From Photorhabdus namnaonensis (GTDB lineage: Bacteria; Pseudomonadota; Gammaproteobacteria; Enterobacterales; Enterobacteriaceae), in assembly GCF_001684335.1 (NCBI RefSeq), contig NZ_LOIC01000053.1:54432-118431 (forward strand): a DNA stretch of 64,000 nt, read 5' to 3'. Position 1 is the stretch's first letter; each line of letters starts with the position of its first letter. The notes under the pieces are model-generated. The model worked only from the letters and a program-made list of their open reading frames with translations, had not been told where the DNA came from and did no database searches. Positions 16,433 to 26,921 of this stretch are shown in pieces. Both the position numbers and the translations under genes were made by a program.

Positions 16433-17677
16433 ATGGCTACTTCGTCGATAGAAAAATCGTCTCCATCTTTATTTGGCGGCGCCATGATTATTGGTGGAAC
16501 GATTATTGGCGCCGGCATGTTTTCTTTACCGGTTGTCATGTCAGGAGCATGGTTTTACTGGTCAATCGCCACTTTGGTTTTTACCTGGTTTTGCATGTTG
16601 CATTCAGGATTAATGATATTAGAAGCCAATCTTAATTATCGGATTGGTTCAAGTTTCAGTACCATTACAAAAGATCTGTTGGGCAATGGTTGGAATATCA
16701 TGAATGGTATTACCCTTGCTTTTGTTTTATATATATTGACCTATGCTTATATTTCCGCTAGCGGCTCGATTATTCAACATGCCATGCGCGAGGTATCAAT
16801 AGATTTTTCACTTGGGTTTGGTGGTTTTTTATTTGCTTTTGTTGTGGCGTTTATTGTCTGGTTAAGTACTAAAACTGTCAGCCGGATAGCATCAATTATT
16901 CTTGGCGCTAAGGTATTAACTTTCTTTATGACGTTTGGCGGTTTGATTTATAACGTTAAACCCGCAGTATTATTTAATACAACTGAAGTTAATCCAACTT
17001 ACTGGCCTTATGTATTAATGACTTTACCTTTCTGTCTGGTTTCCTTTGGATATCATGGTAATGTTCCTAGCCTGATGAAATATTATGGAAAAGAGCCAGA
17101 GAAAATCAAGAGATGCCTGTTTATTGGCACATCAATGGCCTTGGCGCTTTATTTGATCTGGTTGATTGGAACAATGGGCAATATTTCCCGGCCTGATTTT
17201 GTCGAAATCGTAGCAAAAGGGGGCAATATTGACGTTTTGGTTCAATCATTAAGTGGAGGATTGAATAGTTCAGCTCTGGACTTATTGTTAACTCTCTTTT
17301 CTAACTTTGCGGTTGCCAGCTCATTTCTTGGCGTCACGCTTGGGTTGTTCGATTATCTGGCCGATCTGCTTAAATTTGATGATACCAAATTGGGGCGTTT
17401 TAAAACGGCATTGGTGACGTTTCTTCCGCCAATAGTTGGTGGAATGATTTACCCGAATGGCTTTATTCACGCGATAGGTTTTGCTGGACTTGCTGCGACA
17501 GTTTGGGCGGCTATCGTTCCCGCATTACTTGCCAGAGCGTCCCGTAAGCGATTTGGCAGCCCTATGTATAGGGTTTGGGGAGGTAATGTGATGCTCGGTT
17601 TGATTTTGCTATTTGGTGTACTGAATGCTATCGCGCATATCTTATCAAATTTTAATCTATTGCCCGTTTATTCATAA
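16433..17677 (+). CDS. tnaB: Tryptophan-specific permease
   Basis: A 414-residue transporter of the hydroxy/aromatic amino acid permease family (TnaB/Mtr/TyrP), importing tryptophan by proton symport. About eleven hydrophobic segments are visible. The N-terminal [20 protein letters not shown] motif and [15 protein letters not shown] are typical. Its position behind tnaC-tnaA identifies it as TnaB rather than Mtr. Spacing from tnaA is enlarged to about 200 bases by the hairpin and the repeat element, so expression may be uncoupled from tnaA. Confidence 0.92.
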   Translation: MATSSIEKSSPSLFGGAMIIGGTIIGAGMFSLPVVMSGAWFYWSIATLVFTWFCMLHSGLMILEANLNYRIGSSFSTITKDLLGNGWNIMNGITLAFVLYILTYAYISASGSIIQHAMREVSIDFSLGFGGFLFAFVVAFIVWLSTKTVSRIASIILGAKVLTFFMTFGGLIYNVKPAVLFNTTEVNPTYWPYVLMTLPFCLVSFGYHGNVPSLMKYYGKEPEKIKRCLFIGTSMALALYLIWLIGTMGNISRPDFVEIVAKGGNIDVLVQSLSGGLNSSALDLLLTLFSNFAVASSFLGVTLGLFDYLADLLKFDDTKLGRFKTALVTFLPPIVGGMIYPNGFIHAIGFAGLAATVWAAIVPALLARASRKRFGSPMYRVWGGNVMLGLILLFGVLNAIAHILSNFNLLPVYS

Positions 17678-18024
17678 AAAAACTCCTGCGGTGGGGGCCG
17701 CAGGAGCCTGGTGTTGACGGAAATAAGCTCCGAAAGGGAGAAAACAAAGCAGGTGTATTTATGTTTTAATTTAGTTTGTTAACTCCCAACATCTTACAGC
17801 AAGGTTATTAACAGGAAGTTCTTATGGCTTCCCTTTAGAACACGAATAGTTAGCTGCTTTAATTTCTTTTAGTACAACGTCCTAACAGAAACGTCGTAAA
17901 TTCGTCACTGATAGAACAATAGCATTAGAATGCCCTCTTTTGGCAACTTTTTGCCTAGTCATTAATTAGTTGTATATAATCTTTCAGTGTCAGTGTTGTT
18001 TTTGCAACAGTATTAGCGCTGATG
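17678..18024 (-). other. Spacer ending in a minus-strand terminator (17683-17706)
   Basis: A perfect nine-base stem CTCCTGCGG / CCGCAGGAG at 17683-17706 is followed on the minus strand by seven T residues, the form of a strong Rho-independent terminator. It lies about 320 bases past the stop of the minus-strand gene at 18025. The bases between carry no gene in either strand. This is either an unusually long 3' untranslated region or a separate small RNA ending at the terminator; I cannot decide. For tnaB the same hairpin lacks a T tract. Confidence 0.6.
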
Positions 18025-19236
18025 CTAAGCCATCATTTGCCGGTATTCGTTAATCACCTGTTGGCAAAAATCGGGTGAATTCACATGGTGAGGGCTTTTA
18101 ATTAGTTGTCTATTTTCCGTTTCTATCAATGTAGCTTCAAAAGCTTGGATAAACGCTTGATTGGCATCAGGATTCCAGAATGGCCCATCTTTAATATCCA
18201 GAGCGGAAAAGCCACCTTCTGGGATAATAAATTTTACTTTTCCTTCGCACTGATTAAGTTTTTCAGCGATCCAAATTCCTATTTGCCGATTCTCTTCGGG
18301 TATGGTGCGCATTAATGTTACTTGCGAATTGTGACGGTAAAATTGCCTGTATTTGTAGCGTTCTGGGATCGTGCTCAGATGACCAAAGTTCACCATATCC
18401 AGCGCTCCGCAAGAACCAATATAAGGTATTTGCGTGCGGGCTATTGCCCCCAGACGGTCAGCGTCACAGGCAAGAACACCACCAAACAGATGGTCACAGA
18501 CTTCAGTGGTAGTGATATCCAGTAGACTGTGAAGCAAACGGCTTTCGGCTAGTTTTTCCATTGTTTTGCCACCGCTGCCAGTCGCGTGGAAAACCAGACA
18601 ATCATACTGCTGTTCCAACTCTCTGGTTAATAACTGTATGCAAGGTGTCGTCACACCAAACATCGTCAGACCAATAGCCGGTTTATCTTCAATATTGTTC
18701 TCTTCATGAAAATAGACTGCCCCTGCGATTTGGTTGGCCGCGTTTTTTAGCACCTGGCGAGAAATACGGTTAAGACCGGATACATCTGTGACCGAATAGA
18801 GCATAGATATATCGCTAACACCCACATAGCCAGAAACATCACCGGAAGCCATAGTAGAAACCATAAGTTTTGGTATACCTACGGGTAAAGATTGCATTGC
18901 CGGTGTGATCAGTGCTGTACCGCAGGAACCTCCCAGACCTAGAATCGCTAAAACATCAGTTTGTTTTGATAAAAACACATTGAAAGCAACTGACATCGCA
19001 GAAATGGCTTTCCCCTTATCACCACAGAAAACGGCTTCTTTACCTTGCGGGTGATGCTCTGCTACTGTTTGGGCCGTAATATCGGCGCCTCTTTCCAGTG
19101 AGCCGGATTGAGTAGTCAAATCCACAGTTCGAACAGCAAGGCCGGCTTTTTTGATCAGATCTCTGACGTAGAAAATTTCTGCGCGCTTGGTATCAAAAAT
19201 AGTAGCGATATAAACATAGCCTTGGTTTTTTTTCAT
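18025..19236 (-). CDS. Tm-1-like / UPF0261 family protein
   Basis: A 403-residue protein of the Tm-1-like ATP-binding (UPF0261) family. Diagnostic parts: the start [22 protein letters not shown], the glycine-rich [31 protein letters not shown], and [15 protein letters not shown]. Family members usually occur with a separate TIM-barrel (PEP-hydrolase-like) protein, or fused to it as in plant Tm-1; no such partner is present here. It is transcribed divergently from a TetR regulator 220 bases away, which may control it. The molecular function is not established for stand-alone members. Confidence 0.85.
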   Translation of the reverse strand: MKKNQGYVYIATIFDTKRAEIFYVRDLIKKAGLAVRTVDLTTQSGSLERGADITAQTVAEHHPQGKEAVFCGDKGKAISAMSVAFNVFLSKQTDVLAILGLGGSCGTALITPAMQSLPVGIPKLMVSTMASGDVSGYVGVSDISMLYSVTDVSGLNRISRQVLKNAANQIAGAVYFHEENNIEDKPAIGLTMFGVTTPCIQLLTRELEQQYDCLVFHATGSGGKTMEKLAESRLLHSLLDITTTEVCDHLFGGVLACDADRLGAIARTQIPYIGSCGALDMVNFGHLSTIPERYKYRQFYRHNSQVTLMRTIPEENRQIGIWIAEKLNQCEGKVKFIIPEGGFSALDIKDGPFWNPDANQAFIQAFEATLIETENRQLIKSPHHVNSPDFCQQVINEYRQMMA

Positions 19237-19455
19237 TATAATTATGAATACTTCCCTGGTGCTGACTACTCATTCATGGACAGATTATAGTCAAGATGAG
19301 ACTCAAGTATCACTGTTATATTATCAAATTGAGACTGCCATCTCATTTTATCCATAAATAAGCTGAATCAATTTGAACGTTTTGTAGATAGTTGAGTAGA
19401 GTGATGATAGCGAAAAAATATTTTAACCATAAGTGCTAATGTAGCGATTTTTACT

Positions 19456-20094
19456 GTGAAAGAGTTGTGGGGGATGATGGACTCAAAGACGAAAACTCAT
19501 TTTACCGGTACTCGGAAAAAAACTTATACATTGTTAATAAATGTGGCGTTGGAACTTTTTGAACAGAGGGCGATACCTTCGGTTTCTGAATTGGCAATGC
19601 ATGCTGGTGTTTCCAGGGCAACGGCATATCGCTATTTTCCGACTCAAAGTGATTTAATTGATGCCATTGTTGGCGCCAGCCTTGGGCCGATTCTTACCTG
19701 GAAGCCGGCCAGTGAAAAAACTGAGGAGCGGATTATTGAGTTGTTGAATTTTGCCTATCCTCGAATGTTTCAACATGAAGGCGCGTTACGAGCAGCTCTG
19801 TTGGTTTCCTTGCAGCAATGGGCTCAGGGACGTTTATCTGAGGATAAACAGGAAAAGAAATTGGTTCGTGGGCATCGTAAAGATATCCTTGCAATGGTTG
19901 TCGAGCCATTAAAAGGTCATTTTCCGCCGGAGACTTTGGAAAATGTCATTCGTTCTTTTTCCCTGATTTATGGTTCTGAAGTCTTTCTGGTGATGAAAGA
20001 TATTTGGCAGATGGATAATGAAGAAATTATTGAGATCACTAAATGGATGGCAAAAGCGATTATTAATCAGGCGCACAGAGATTCTGAATTATAG
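19456..20094 (+). CDS. TetR-family regulator
   Basis: About 206-212 residues with an N-terminal TetR DNA-binding domain: LELFEQRAIPSVSELAMHAGVSRATAYRYFPTQ contains the helix-turn-helix and the hallmark AYRYFP. The C-terminal ligand domain is unassigned. A GTG at 19456 gives 212 residues, but ATG codons at 19474 and 19477 are plausible starts. It is divergent from the Tm-1-like gene and 68 bases upstream of the dehydratase gene, so either or both may be targets. Confidence 0.87.
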   Translation: MKELWGMMDSKTKTHFTGTRKKTYTLLINVALELFEQRAIPSVSELAMHAGVSRATAYRYFPTQSDLIDAIVGASLGPILTWKPASEKTEERIIELLNFAYPRMFQHEGALRAALLVSLQQWAQGRLSEDKQEKKLVRGHRKDILAMVVEPLKGHFPPETLENVIRSFSLIYGSEVFLVMKDIWQMDNEEIIEITKWMAKAIINQAHRDSEL

Positions 20095-20162
20095 TTATTT
20101 TTGGTGGATTCTCCTGGTGTAGATATTTTGTCTGCTATTTCGTATAACTTACGGTTATTTCT

Positions 20163-21137
20163 ATGAAAAATATTCCTGTTTATGATGATGTTATTGCCGC
20201 TGCCCGGCGTATAGAAGGTCATGCTTACCGTACGCCGGTTATGACTTCCCGCACTGCTGATGAAATGATCGGCGCTAAGTTATTTTTTAAGTGTGAAAAC
20301 TATCAGCGAATGGGGGCATTTAAATTTCGTGGTGCTTTCAATGCGTTATCACAATTTAGTGGGGAACAACGCCGCAATGGGGTTGTGACTTATTCATCGG
20401 GTAATCATGCTCAGGCGATTTCATTGGCGGCTCGTATACTGAATATACCGGCGACAATTATTATGCCGTTCGATGCGCCTGCGGTTAAGGTAGCGGCAAC
20501 CGAAGGTTATGGCGGTAAAATTGTTTTTTATGATCGTTATACGGGCGATCGTGAACAAATTAGTCGTGAATTATCAGAAAAGCAGGGGTTGACCTTAATT
20601 CCTCCCTATGATCATCCGCATGTTATTGCCGGGCAGGGAACCGCGGCCAAAGAGTTGTTTGAAGAGGTTGGGGAATTGGATGCGTTGTTTGTCTGCCTTG
20701 GTGGAGGCGGATTGCTTTCAGGGAGCGCGCTTGTTGCCCGCCATTTTTCTCCTGAATGTGAAATTTATGGTGTAGAACCGGAAGCCGGTAATGACGCTCA
20801 ACAATCATTTCGTCAGGGAAAAATTGTTCATATCGATACGCCTAAAACCATTGCTGATGGGGCGCAAACTCGACATCTTGGGCAATATACTTTCGACATT
20901 ATTCGAAAAAATGTTGATGATATCTTCACCGTTTCTGATGAGGAATTGGTGGATGCAATGCGTTTTTATGCGGAAAGAATGAAAATGGTTGTCGAACCGA
21001 CCGGATGTCTGAGTTTTGCCGCTGTACGCCAAATGAGTACGCAGTTGCAAGGGCAGAGAGTTGGGATCATTGTCAGTGGCGGTAACGTGGATATCGAACG
21101 TTATTGTACTTTGCTGTCAAAACAACCTAAGACGTAA
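20163..21137 (+). CDS. Threo-3-hydroxyaspartate/serine-threonine dehydratase-like PLP enzyme
   Basis: A 324-residue fold-type II PLP enzyme. The PLP lysine is in GAFKFRGAFNAL, preceded by ENYQRMGAFK; the phosphate loop is CLGGGGLLSG; the end has IIVSGGNVDI. The single-domain length without an ACT regulatory domain, and the QRMGAFKFRGA text, fit the serine racemase / L-threo-3-hydroxyaspartate ammonia-lyase (SRY1) group rather than IlvA. Deamination of a hydroxy-amino acid to a keto acid is expected; the preferred substrate is not readable. It lies downstream of the TetR gene on the same strand. Confidence 0.85.
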   Translation: MKNIPVYDDVIAAARRIEGHAYRTPVMTSRTADEMIGAKLFFKCENYQRMGAFKFRGAFNALSQFSGEQRRNGVVTYSSGNHAQAISLAARILNIPATIIMPFDAPAVKVAATEGYGGKIVFYDRYTGDREQISRELSEKQGLTLIPPYDHPHVIAGQGTAAKELFEEVGELDALFVCLGGGGLLSGSALVARHFSPECEIYGVEPEAGNDAQQSFRQGKIVHIDTPKTIADGAQTRHLGQYTFDIIRKNVDDIFTVSDEELVDAMRFYAERMKMVVEPTGCLSFAAVRQMSTQLQGQRVGIIVSGGNVDIERYCTLLSKQPKT

Positions 21138-21542
21138 TGAGCCATATAGAAGGGGGCTTTGATATTCACAAAACTTATAATGTGTGTTTTGTAGTGTAAT
21201 TATTATTCTTTAGTTATTGATTTGTTATATTTAAATATTAATTGTAGGGCTAATATTATATATTGGCCGCTACATATTTTATGTGAATATTTTCCTATGT
21301 TATATTCACATTGATACATGTTATATTAATCATATACATCCTAATTAATTCTCAATTTATTTTGATGTATTGGATAATATATATTTTTTCTTCAACTTGT
21401 ATCTAAGTTGGCAATAGAGCAGAAATATAAATTATTCTCGCGATTAATTTCATATCATTGAATTAATATGATGGAGGCAGCTATTGTCTAATATGCTTCC
21501 TCTAATAATAGATCTTTTATGACGTCTAAAATAGGTGATTAT
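21138..21542. other. AT-rich spacer upstream of the toxin locus
   Basis: About 400 bases with no gene. It is strongly AT-rich, like the toxin genes that follow and unlike the dehydratase gene before it. It should contain the promoter of the P47-like gene; several TATAAT-like boxes exist (for example around 21309-21320) but I cannot single one out. Confidence 0.5.
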
Positions 21543-23858
21543 ATGACTACGGAAAATAGCATTATTAATGATTTTAACGGTAAAACGAAGACTCTTGGAT
21601 GGGATATTATTGCTGCTTATGATAGAACTAAAATCAATATGCTGTTTGAACAGCAATATGTGAGAAAAGTAAGTGAAGGTACACATTTTTCACCTATTTA
21701 TTGGGAAAGCGAAAGTAAAAAAATCAAATTTGATAATTTGATATTAGGAGTACCATTAATTTCCTTCGAAAATTCATCAATTGAAGGTTCTCAGGCAACG
21801 GTAAAATTAAATTTTATTTCTGGTACGATAGTGGAACTTTATGATGATGGTAGAGTACAAAATTATCAGAGAATTACCGCGAATAATGATTACCATATGA
21901 CGATAACCGTAGATTTGATTGCGGGAACAGGCTCTGTTGGTAATGATGGAAAAGTTGTTGTTGAGTTTAAAAAAGGGACTTTGGGTAAGGTCAATGTTAT
22001 CAACGATGCGCCAGCGGAAGTAATCGCGTATTTCAGTAATTGGCTGAAAAACAATAAAGTAACTTATGAATTAGGTATTTTGAAGCTGGATAATACGGCT
22101 GGACTGGTTCCAAAAATGTTTAAGATTAGAACCCAACCAGCACCCGATGCTAATTTATATGGTTCTGATAATTATGGTCATGGGGCGGTGTTGTTATTTA
22201 TTGCAACAAACTATAATCCTAACGGTGGAGTATTACCAACTAACTCAAGTAATTTTCCTTATTTGATCCCGGATAATCGTTCTGCGATGCTAATTATCAG
22301 TAATAAGACACTTTTTGAGAATATTCTTAAGCCGCAATATGAGCATTTATTACCGAGTTCTACGAGTGTAAATTTAGAATTAGTTAAGTTAGATAGTCAA
22401 TCGGATGATTCAGCTAGCTATTTGAATATAACAAGTGGGAATGCTGAGAGCGATGAACCTGTACAATATGAAGGAGGAGGGTATAAAGTATGGACGGGAA
22501 CGGTGAAATATCATGATAAAAGTAATATGTGGTTAGAGAACGCTAAGATCCCCTATTCAGGAATGCATATTAAACCAGGCAAGGAAAAAATTGTCTTTTC
22601 TGGGGAGGATAATAATGGTCACTCTTATCATTTTACCCAACCAGTTGGTATTCTTAACGATTCTCCGATAAGCGGTAATTGGTACAAGTCTAAAATTGAT
22701 TTTTATATTGATGGTTCGATGGATATTACGCCTCATGTGAAATCTAATGATGAGATTGAATTAAAATTAAATAATAGAATGAGCTCCAGATATGACAAAC
22801 AAGATGAGCCTTTTTGGACAATACACTTTTACCCTAAAGAAAAGTTTATTAATAAAATAGCAGAAATTGTTAAAGGTGTTGTTGAAAATAATTTATCCAA
22901 TGTTGCAAAAATTAAATTAGATAGCATTAGTCTATTTGCCGTTAATCACCTTTTATTCCCTGAAAGCAATTATCTTGAATTTGATAAAGTGTATGTGCCT
23001 GGGGATATGGTGCTATTTGGTGATATTTCTCCAACATCAACTGCTTTTAAAATCAATGATCTTCAATTAACTATACCAGTGAAAACTAAGCATAAATTTA
23101 CAACCAACACCAATGCAACGGTAAATTGGTCTATTACTCCAGCAGAATTGGGCAGTATTGATGCTAATACCGGCGATTACACTGCGCCGGACAAGATAAA
23201 GGGGAATAGTCAGGTTGTAACAATTACTGCGACAGACTCAAAAACAAACGCTAAAGCTTCAGCGGTTGTCACTCTGTTGCCTTCCTCAGTATCGGTTAGT
23301 CCTTCTTTTGTTGTTATCAATGAGAATGATGTTAATAAGGAAGCCAATTTTGCTGTTTATGGCAATAAAAAAGTGAATTGGAATGTGGAAACGGGTACTG
23401 ACTATGGTGTTGTTGATGCGAATGGCAAATATACGCCTCCAGCCTCTTTCCCAGCCGGATATAATATGGTTACGGTGACGGCTGTTGCTGATAATGGCGA
23501 TTTAGATAAAGTCAATATTTTGCTTATCAGTAAAAACACGAAAGCTGAATTCAAGATTGATCCTAGCTATAATCAAGAGTTATTAACACCTGATGCCGTA
23601 ATGAAGTTCTCTTCTGTCGGTAATGATTTGACTTCTCCAAGTGAATGGAGCCTCATGCCAGAAAGAGGAGATATTAAGGTAGGAGAACCAGAAATCACGA
23701 AAGATGAGTTTGGTAATGACATCGAAAAATATACTGCAACTTATACTGCACCAAGTGATATCACTCGTTCGGAAATTGTTTTACTCAGAGTGACACATAA
23801 GAATAAACCCAATCGTGCGGGATATGCTCTGATTACACTGGAACCGAAAATCAGTTGA
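21543..23858 (+). CDS. P47/TULIP-like protein with Ig-like repeats
   Basis: A 771-residue protein. The start after ATG 21543 (AGGTGA four bases upstream; the ATG at 21519 has no ribosome site) reads TKTLGWDIIAAYDRTKINML, resembling Clostridium P47/OrfX TULIP proteins that accompany botulinum and insecticidal neurotoxins. The first 520 residues are beta-rich with no signal peptide. The C-terminal 250 residues hold about three Ig-like modules with the pattern W.I.P..G.I....G.YTAP (NWSITPAELGSIDANTGDYT; later WNVETG...GKYTPP and EWSLMPERGDI). It precedes two Tc toxin genes in the same direction. A lipid-binding or toxin-assisting role is inference from P47 relatives. Confidence 0.65.
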   Translation: MTTENSIINDFNGKTKTLGWDIIAAYDRTKINMLFEQQYVRKVSEGTHFSPIYWESESKKIKFDNLILGVPLISFENSSIEGSQATVKLNFISGTIVELYDDGRVQNYQRITANNDYHMTITVDLIAGTGSVGNDGKVVVEFKKGTLGKVNVINDAPAEVIAYFSNWLKNNKVTYELGILKLDNTAGLVPKMFKIRTQPAPDANLYGSDNYGHGAVLLFIATNYNPNGGVLPTNSSNFPYLIPDNRSAMLIISNKTLFENILKPQYEHLLPSSTSVNLELVKLDSQSDDSASYLNITSGNAESDEPVQYEGGGYKVWTGTVKYHDKSNMWLENAKIPYSGMHIKPGKEKIVFSGEDNNGHSYHFTQPVGILNDSPISGNWYKSKIDFYIDGSMDITPHVKSNDEIELKLNNRMSSRYDKQDEPFWTIHFYPKEKFINKIAEIVKGVVENNLSNVAKIKLDSISLFAVNHLLFPESNYLEFDKVYVPGDMVLFGDISPTSTAFKINDLQLTIPVKTKHKFTTNTNATVNWSITPAELGSIDANTGDYTAPDKIKGNSQVVTITATDSKTNAKASAVVTLLPSSVSVSPSFVVINENDVNKEANFAVYGNKKVNWNVETGTDYGVVDANGKYTPPASFPAGYNMVTVTAVADNGDLDKVNILLISKNTKAEFKIDPSYNQELLTPDAVMKFSSVGNDLTSPSEWSLMPERGDIKVGEPEITKDEFGNDIEKYTATYTAPSDITRSEIVLLRVTHKNKPNRAGYALITLEPKIS

Positions 23859-23985
23859 TAACTAACTGTTTTTAATAACCACCAGATGATGCAATAAATT
23901 TCTTATTCTTTATTGCATCTCTGTTCTCTAATATATTTTTTATAAAAACTCATCCTATCTATTTCAAATAAATAAAGGTGATTCT

Positions 23986-26874
23986 ATGAATGATAATATC
24001 AGCCCATTGCTAAAGAGATTAGGTGATAAATATAACCTTACTGATAAGATGATCGAATCAGGCTATAAATCTATTTTTGATATTATAAAAATACCCCGTA
24101 ATCTATTCTTAGAAAATTATAATTCAGATCATCAGGCAGCAGATATTTACGATACAGCAAACAGCTATGCTATACAAATAGCGCGTAAATTTCGCCAGCA
24201 GCATTACACTCATAATAGCTATGTCAGGAGTTATTCTTCGCTTTCATTAAAAGAAGGCCCTCAATATCAATCCTTATTTCAGGATAATTGGCAGCAATAC
24301 TGCCAAAATGGCGCACCGGAAGCAAATAACTCACCGGTCGCTTATTTAGCGGAGATTTATAAGTTAGCGATGGATATTGAATCCAACGCGGGTGCTGAGG
24401 CGATTAAAATGGATGATCGCCGCTCTGATTTAGCACATTTAATGCTGGATGAAGTCAGTATTAATCAAGAAGTTTCAACACTGTCATTGGTTAATACTAT
24501 GCTAAGTCAACGTTTGGAAGCTATGCTAAAACAGCAAGGAAAAACCAATTTATCCAGTTATGATCTTTTGGCTAATATACGTTATCCGCTCCAACTTCCT
24601 TATGATTATGCACAAAACCAAATTAATCTAACATTTGATAATAAAAAACTTTTTTGTCTGGAAATGATGCAACAGACAGATAAGAGTTATCCTTATTTTC
24701 TTAAATCCAATTTGAATACAACTAACGGAGAATTTGTAACACCTTTAGTAAACCAGTTAGGAATTTCTCAGCAAAAAATAATTAATGAGCCATTGAATCC
24801 ATCTAATAGCCAATTCTATCAGGATAATTACGGTGTTAATAATGCCGAGTTACTTGAGTTGTTATCAACTTTTACTACACAAACGGCGTTCTCTGTCGCA
24901 GAGGTTGAGCAATTATTATGTATAAAAGGAATATCTACAAATAAGGAAGTTGCATTAGAGCAAAATAATGTGAGATTATCTCAAAATGTGCTTAATTTAG
25001 GTATACCTGCGGCTCCTTATAGTTATGGCGCGGTTTTTATTAATGGGCCGAATGCAAAAGAGAGTGATTTCCTACATTTGTATCGTGAATTTGTCTCAAC
25101 TGGTAATTTGCTACAGGAAGTAAATAAATTATCCGGTGTGAATCATGAACGCTTTGATAGATTAAATCGCATGATACGGCTGTGGAAATGGGTTAATTTG
25201 CCGGTAGATAAAATTGACTTATTGGTAACTTCGACGATGCGGGCAGAAGGAGATGCAAATAAACAATTACAGATGAATGAAAATACTTTACGTATGTTAG
25301 GTATTTTTCATCATTGGAGTAAAAAATATCATATTTCACCTGATGATTTTGCCGCGTTGATATATCAAATCACCCCTTTCTCGACGGGTACAGCGATTCC
25401 TTTCTTCGATCAGGTTTTCAATTCATCTTCATTATTTGATACGCCATTGGTGATTGATGATCGTGAGTTTTATTCGGAAACAAAGCAGGATGATACTATT
25501 ATTAGTAAGTTATGTGCTGGTTTAAAAATTGAAGCGAAGGATTTTGCTCTATTAGCGCCATTAGTTGCTGAATCGATTGGTAAAAAGAGTTTAACATGTT
25601 CACTTGCTATTATTTCTGCGTTTTACCGTATTGTGCAATTGTCGAGAATTTTCGGGTTAACACCACAGGAAGGCGTGGTTCTTTTAACGCTGATAGGTGG
25701 AAATAAAGTATTAAAACAGGTCGCGGGTATGCCTTATTTATCGCAATCAGGAAATAATAGACAAACTGATATACTGGATATTATGCTTGCAATGGAGCAG
25801 GCTACAGAATGGTTGAGAGTAAATAAATTATCTGTTGGTACTCTTCAACTATTCTTATTACCAGCTAATGAAGTTGTTATGACCGGAAATGCGGCACAGG
25901 TGGCTTTTATTAATCAAGTTGGATTGCATCGTAATTCAGAAAGTCTGACGCTAGAAAATTTATCATCAAATATCTTACCGGCATTAGATAATAATGGTGA
26001 TTTGATTGATTGGCTAACGCTACGTCAAACTGTTTTAAACGCAGTATCTCATCAAAAATATGGTTTGGTTAAACCTGATATTAATATTTTTGATGAAATT
26101 AATAAAGTGATGAAAAGTATATTACTTGATGAGAGAATCAAAGTATCTATTACTGAGCAATGGGCTGCAATTATTACTCAAACTCAATCCGCACAAAATG
26201 CAATATCGGCCAGTATGTTGGCAAATGCATTTCAGTTATCACAACCGTTTCCTTTATTTATTTTAAATTGGATTGGCTCAAATAGTTACGATTTTTTATT
26301 GAAGTCATTTGAACTGTCTGATAAGAATAATTTGCAACCAGAGATGATAAATCAGGATTATTTGATACTGATGTATGATTTATCCCGATATATTTCAGTG
26401 ATTAAGACTTTTCAATTGAGTACGGTGATGTTGAACCATTTTTCTGAATATCCTGAACGGTTTGGCTGTCAAAACACGCAACTTTCTTTATCGGTTATTT
26501 ATTACTTCAGTCGCTACCGAGATTGGATGCAATTAGTCTCTGTTTTAGATAACGCAGAAGATAAAATATTGCGTTATTTGGAGCTAGTCAATACGAATAG
26601 TCAAAATAACGATAAAGATAATATGGTGAAAATATTATCTGAACTATTGTCATGGCAGAGTGATGAAGTGTTATTAGCTAATTCACATATTATTGGTAAG
26701 GAAGAGAATAGAGCGAAAACATTGGCTGAAATAGATATCATGATGAGACTTAAAGTTTGGTCTGAGGAAATGGCTCTTTCCATGCGCTCATTATTAGCGA
26801 CGATAAATATCAATGCTCATTCCTCTTATGAGGATTATAAACAGGTTGGCACAATGATGGTAGCAACTCTGTAA
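23986..26874 (+). CDS. Tc toxin A-subunit, N-terminal half (TccA-like)
   Basis: A 962-residue protein matching TccA of Photorhabdus in size (about 965) and text; it corresponds to the N-terminal, shell-forming half of one-piece TcA toxins and contains the VRP1/SpvA-like region. Readable parts include SPVAYLAEIYKLAMDIE and DDRRSDLAHLMLDE near residues 110-160, typical of TcA/SpvA proteins. AAGGTGA lies just before the start. The gene is 47 bases upstream of the TccB-like gene and surely in the same operon. The two halves assemble into the pentameric pore-forming A component. Base use is AT-rich, as is usual for these loci. Confidence 0.88.
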   Translation: MNDNISPLLKRLGDKYNLTDKMIESGYKSIFDIIKIPRNLFLENYNSDHQAADIYDTANSYAIQIARKFRQQHYTHNSYVRSYSSLSLKEGPQYQSLFQDNWQQYCQNGAPEANNSPVAYLAEIYKLAMDIESNAGAEAIKMDDRRSDLAHLMLDEVSINQEVSTLSLVNTMLSQRLEAMLKQQGKTNLSSYDLLANIRYPLQLPYDYAQNQINLTFDNKKLFCLEMMQQTDKSYPYFLKSNLNTTNGEFVTPLVNQLGISQQKIINEPLNPSNSQFYQDNYGVNNAELLELLSTFTTQTAFSVAEVEQLLCIKGISTNKEVALEQNNVRLSQNVLNLGIPAAPYSYGAVFINGPNAKESDFLHLYREFVSTGNLLQEVNKLSGVNHERFDRLNRMIRLWKWVNLPVDKIDLLVTSTMRAEGDANKQLQMNENTLRMLGIFHHWSKKYHISPDDFAALIYQITPFSTGTAIPFFDQVFNSSSLFDTPLVIDDREFYSETKQDDTIISKLCAGLKIEAKDFALLAPLVAESIGKKSLTCSLAIISAFYRIVQLSRIFGLTPQEGVVLLTLIGGNKVLKQVAGMPYLSQSGNNRQTDILDIMLAMEQATEWLRVNKLSVGTLQLFLLPANEVVMTGNAAQVAFINQVGLHRNSESLTLENLSSNILPALDNNGDLIDWLTLRQTVLNAVSHQKYGLVKPDINIFDEINKVMKSILLDERIKVSITEQWAAIITQTQSAQNAISASMLANAFQLSQPFPLFILNWIGSNSYDFLLKSFELSDKNNLQPEMINQDYLILMYDLSRYISVIKTFQLSTVMLNHFSEYPERFGCQNTQLSLSVIYYFSRYRDWMQLVSVLDNAEDKILRYLELVNTNSQNNDKDNMVKILSELLSWQSDEVLLANSHIIGKEENRAKTLAEIDIMMRLKVWSEEMALSMRSLLATININAHSSYEDYKQVGTMMVATL

Positions 26875-26921
26875 ATATAGTTTTCATCGTGTAATAAAAA
26901 TTTCTAATAGAGGTTCAGGAT

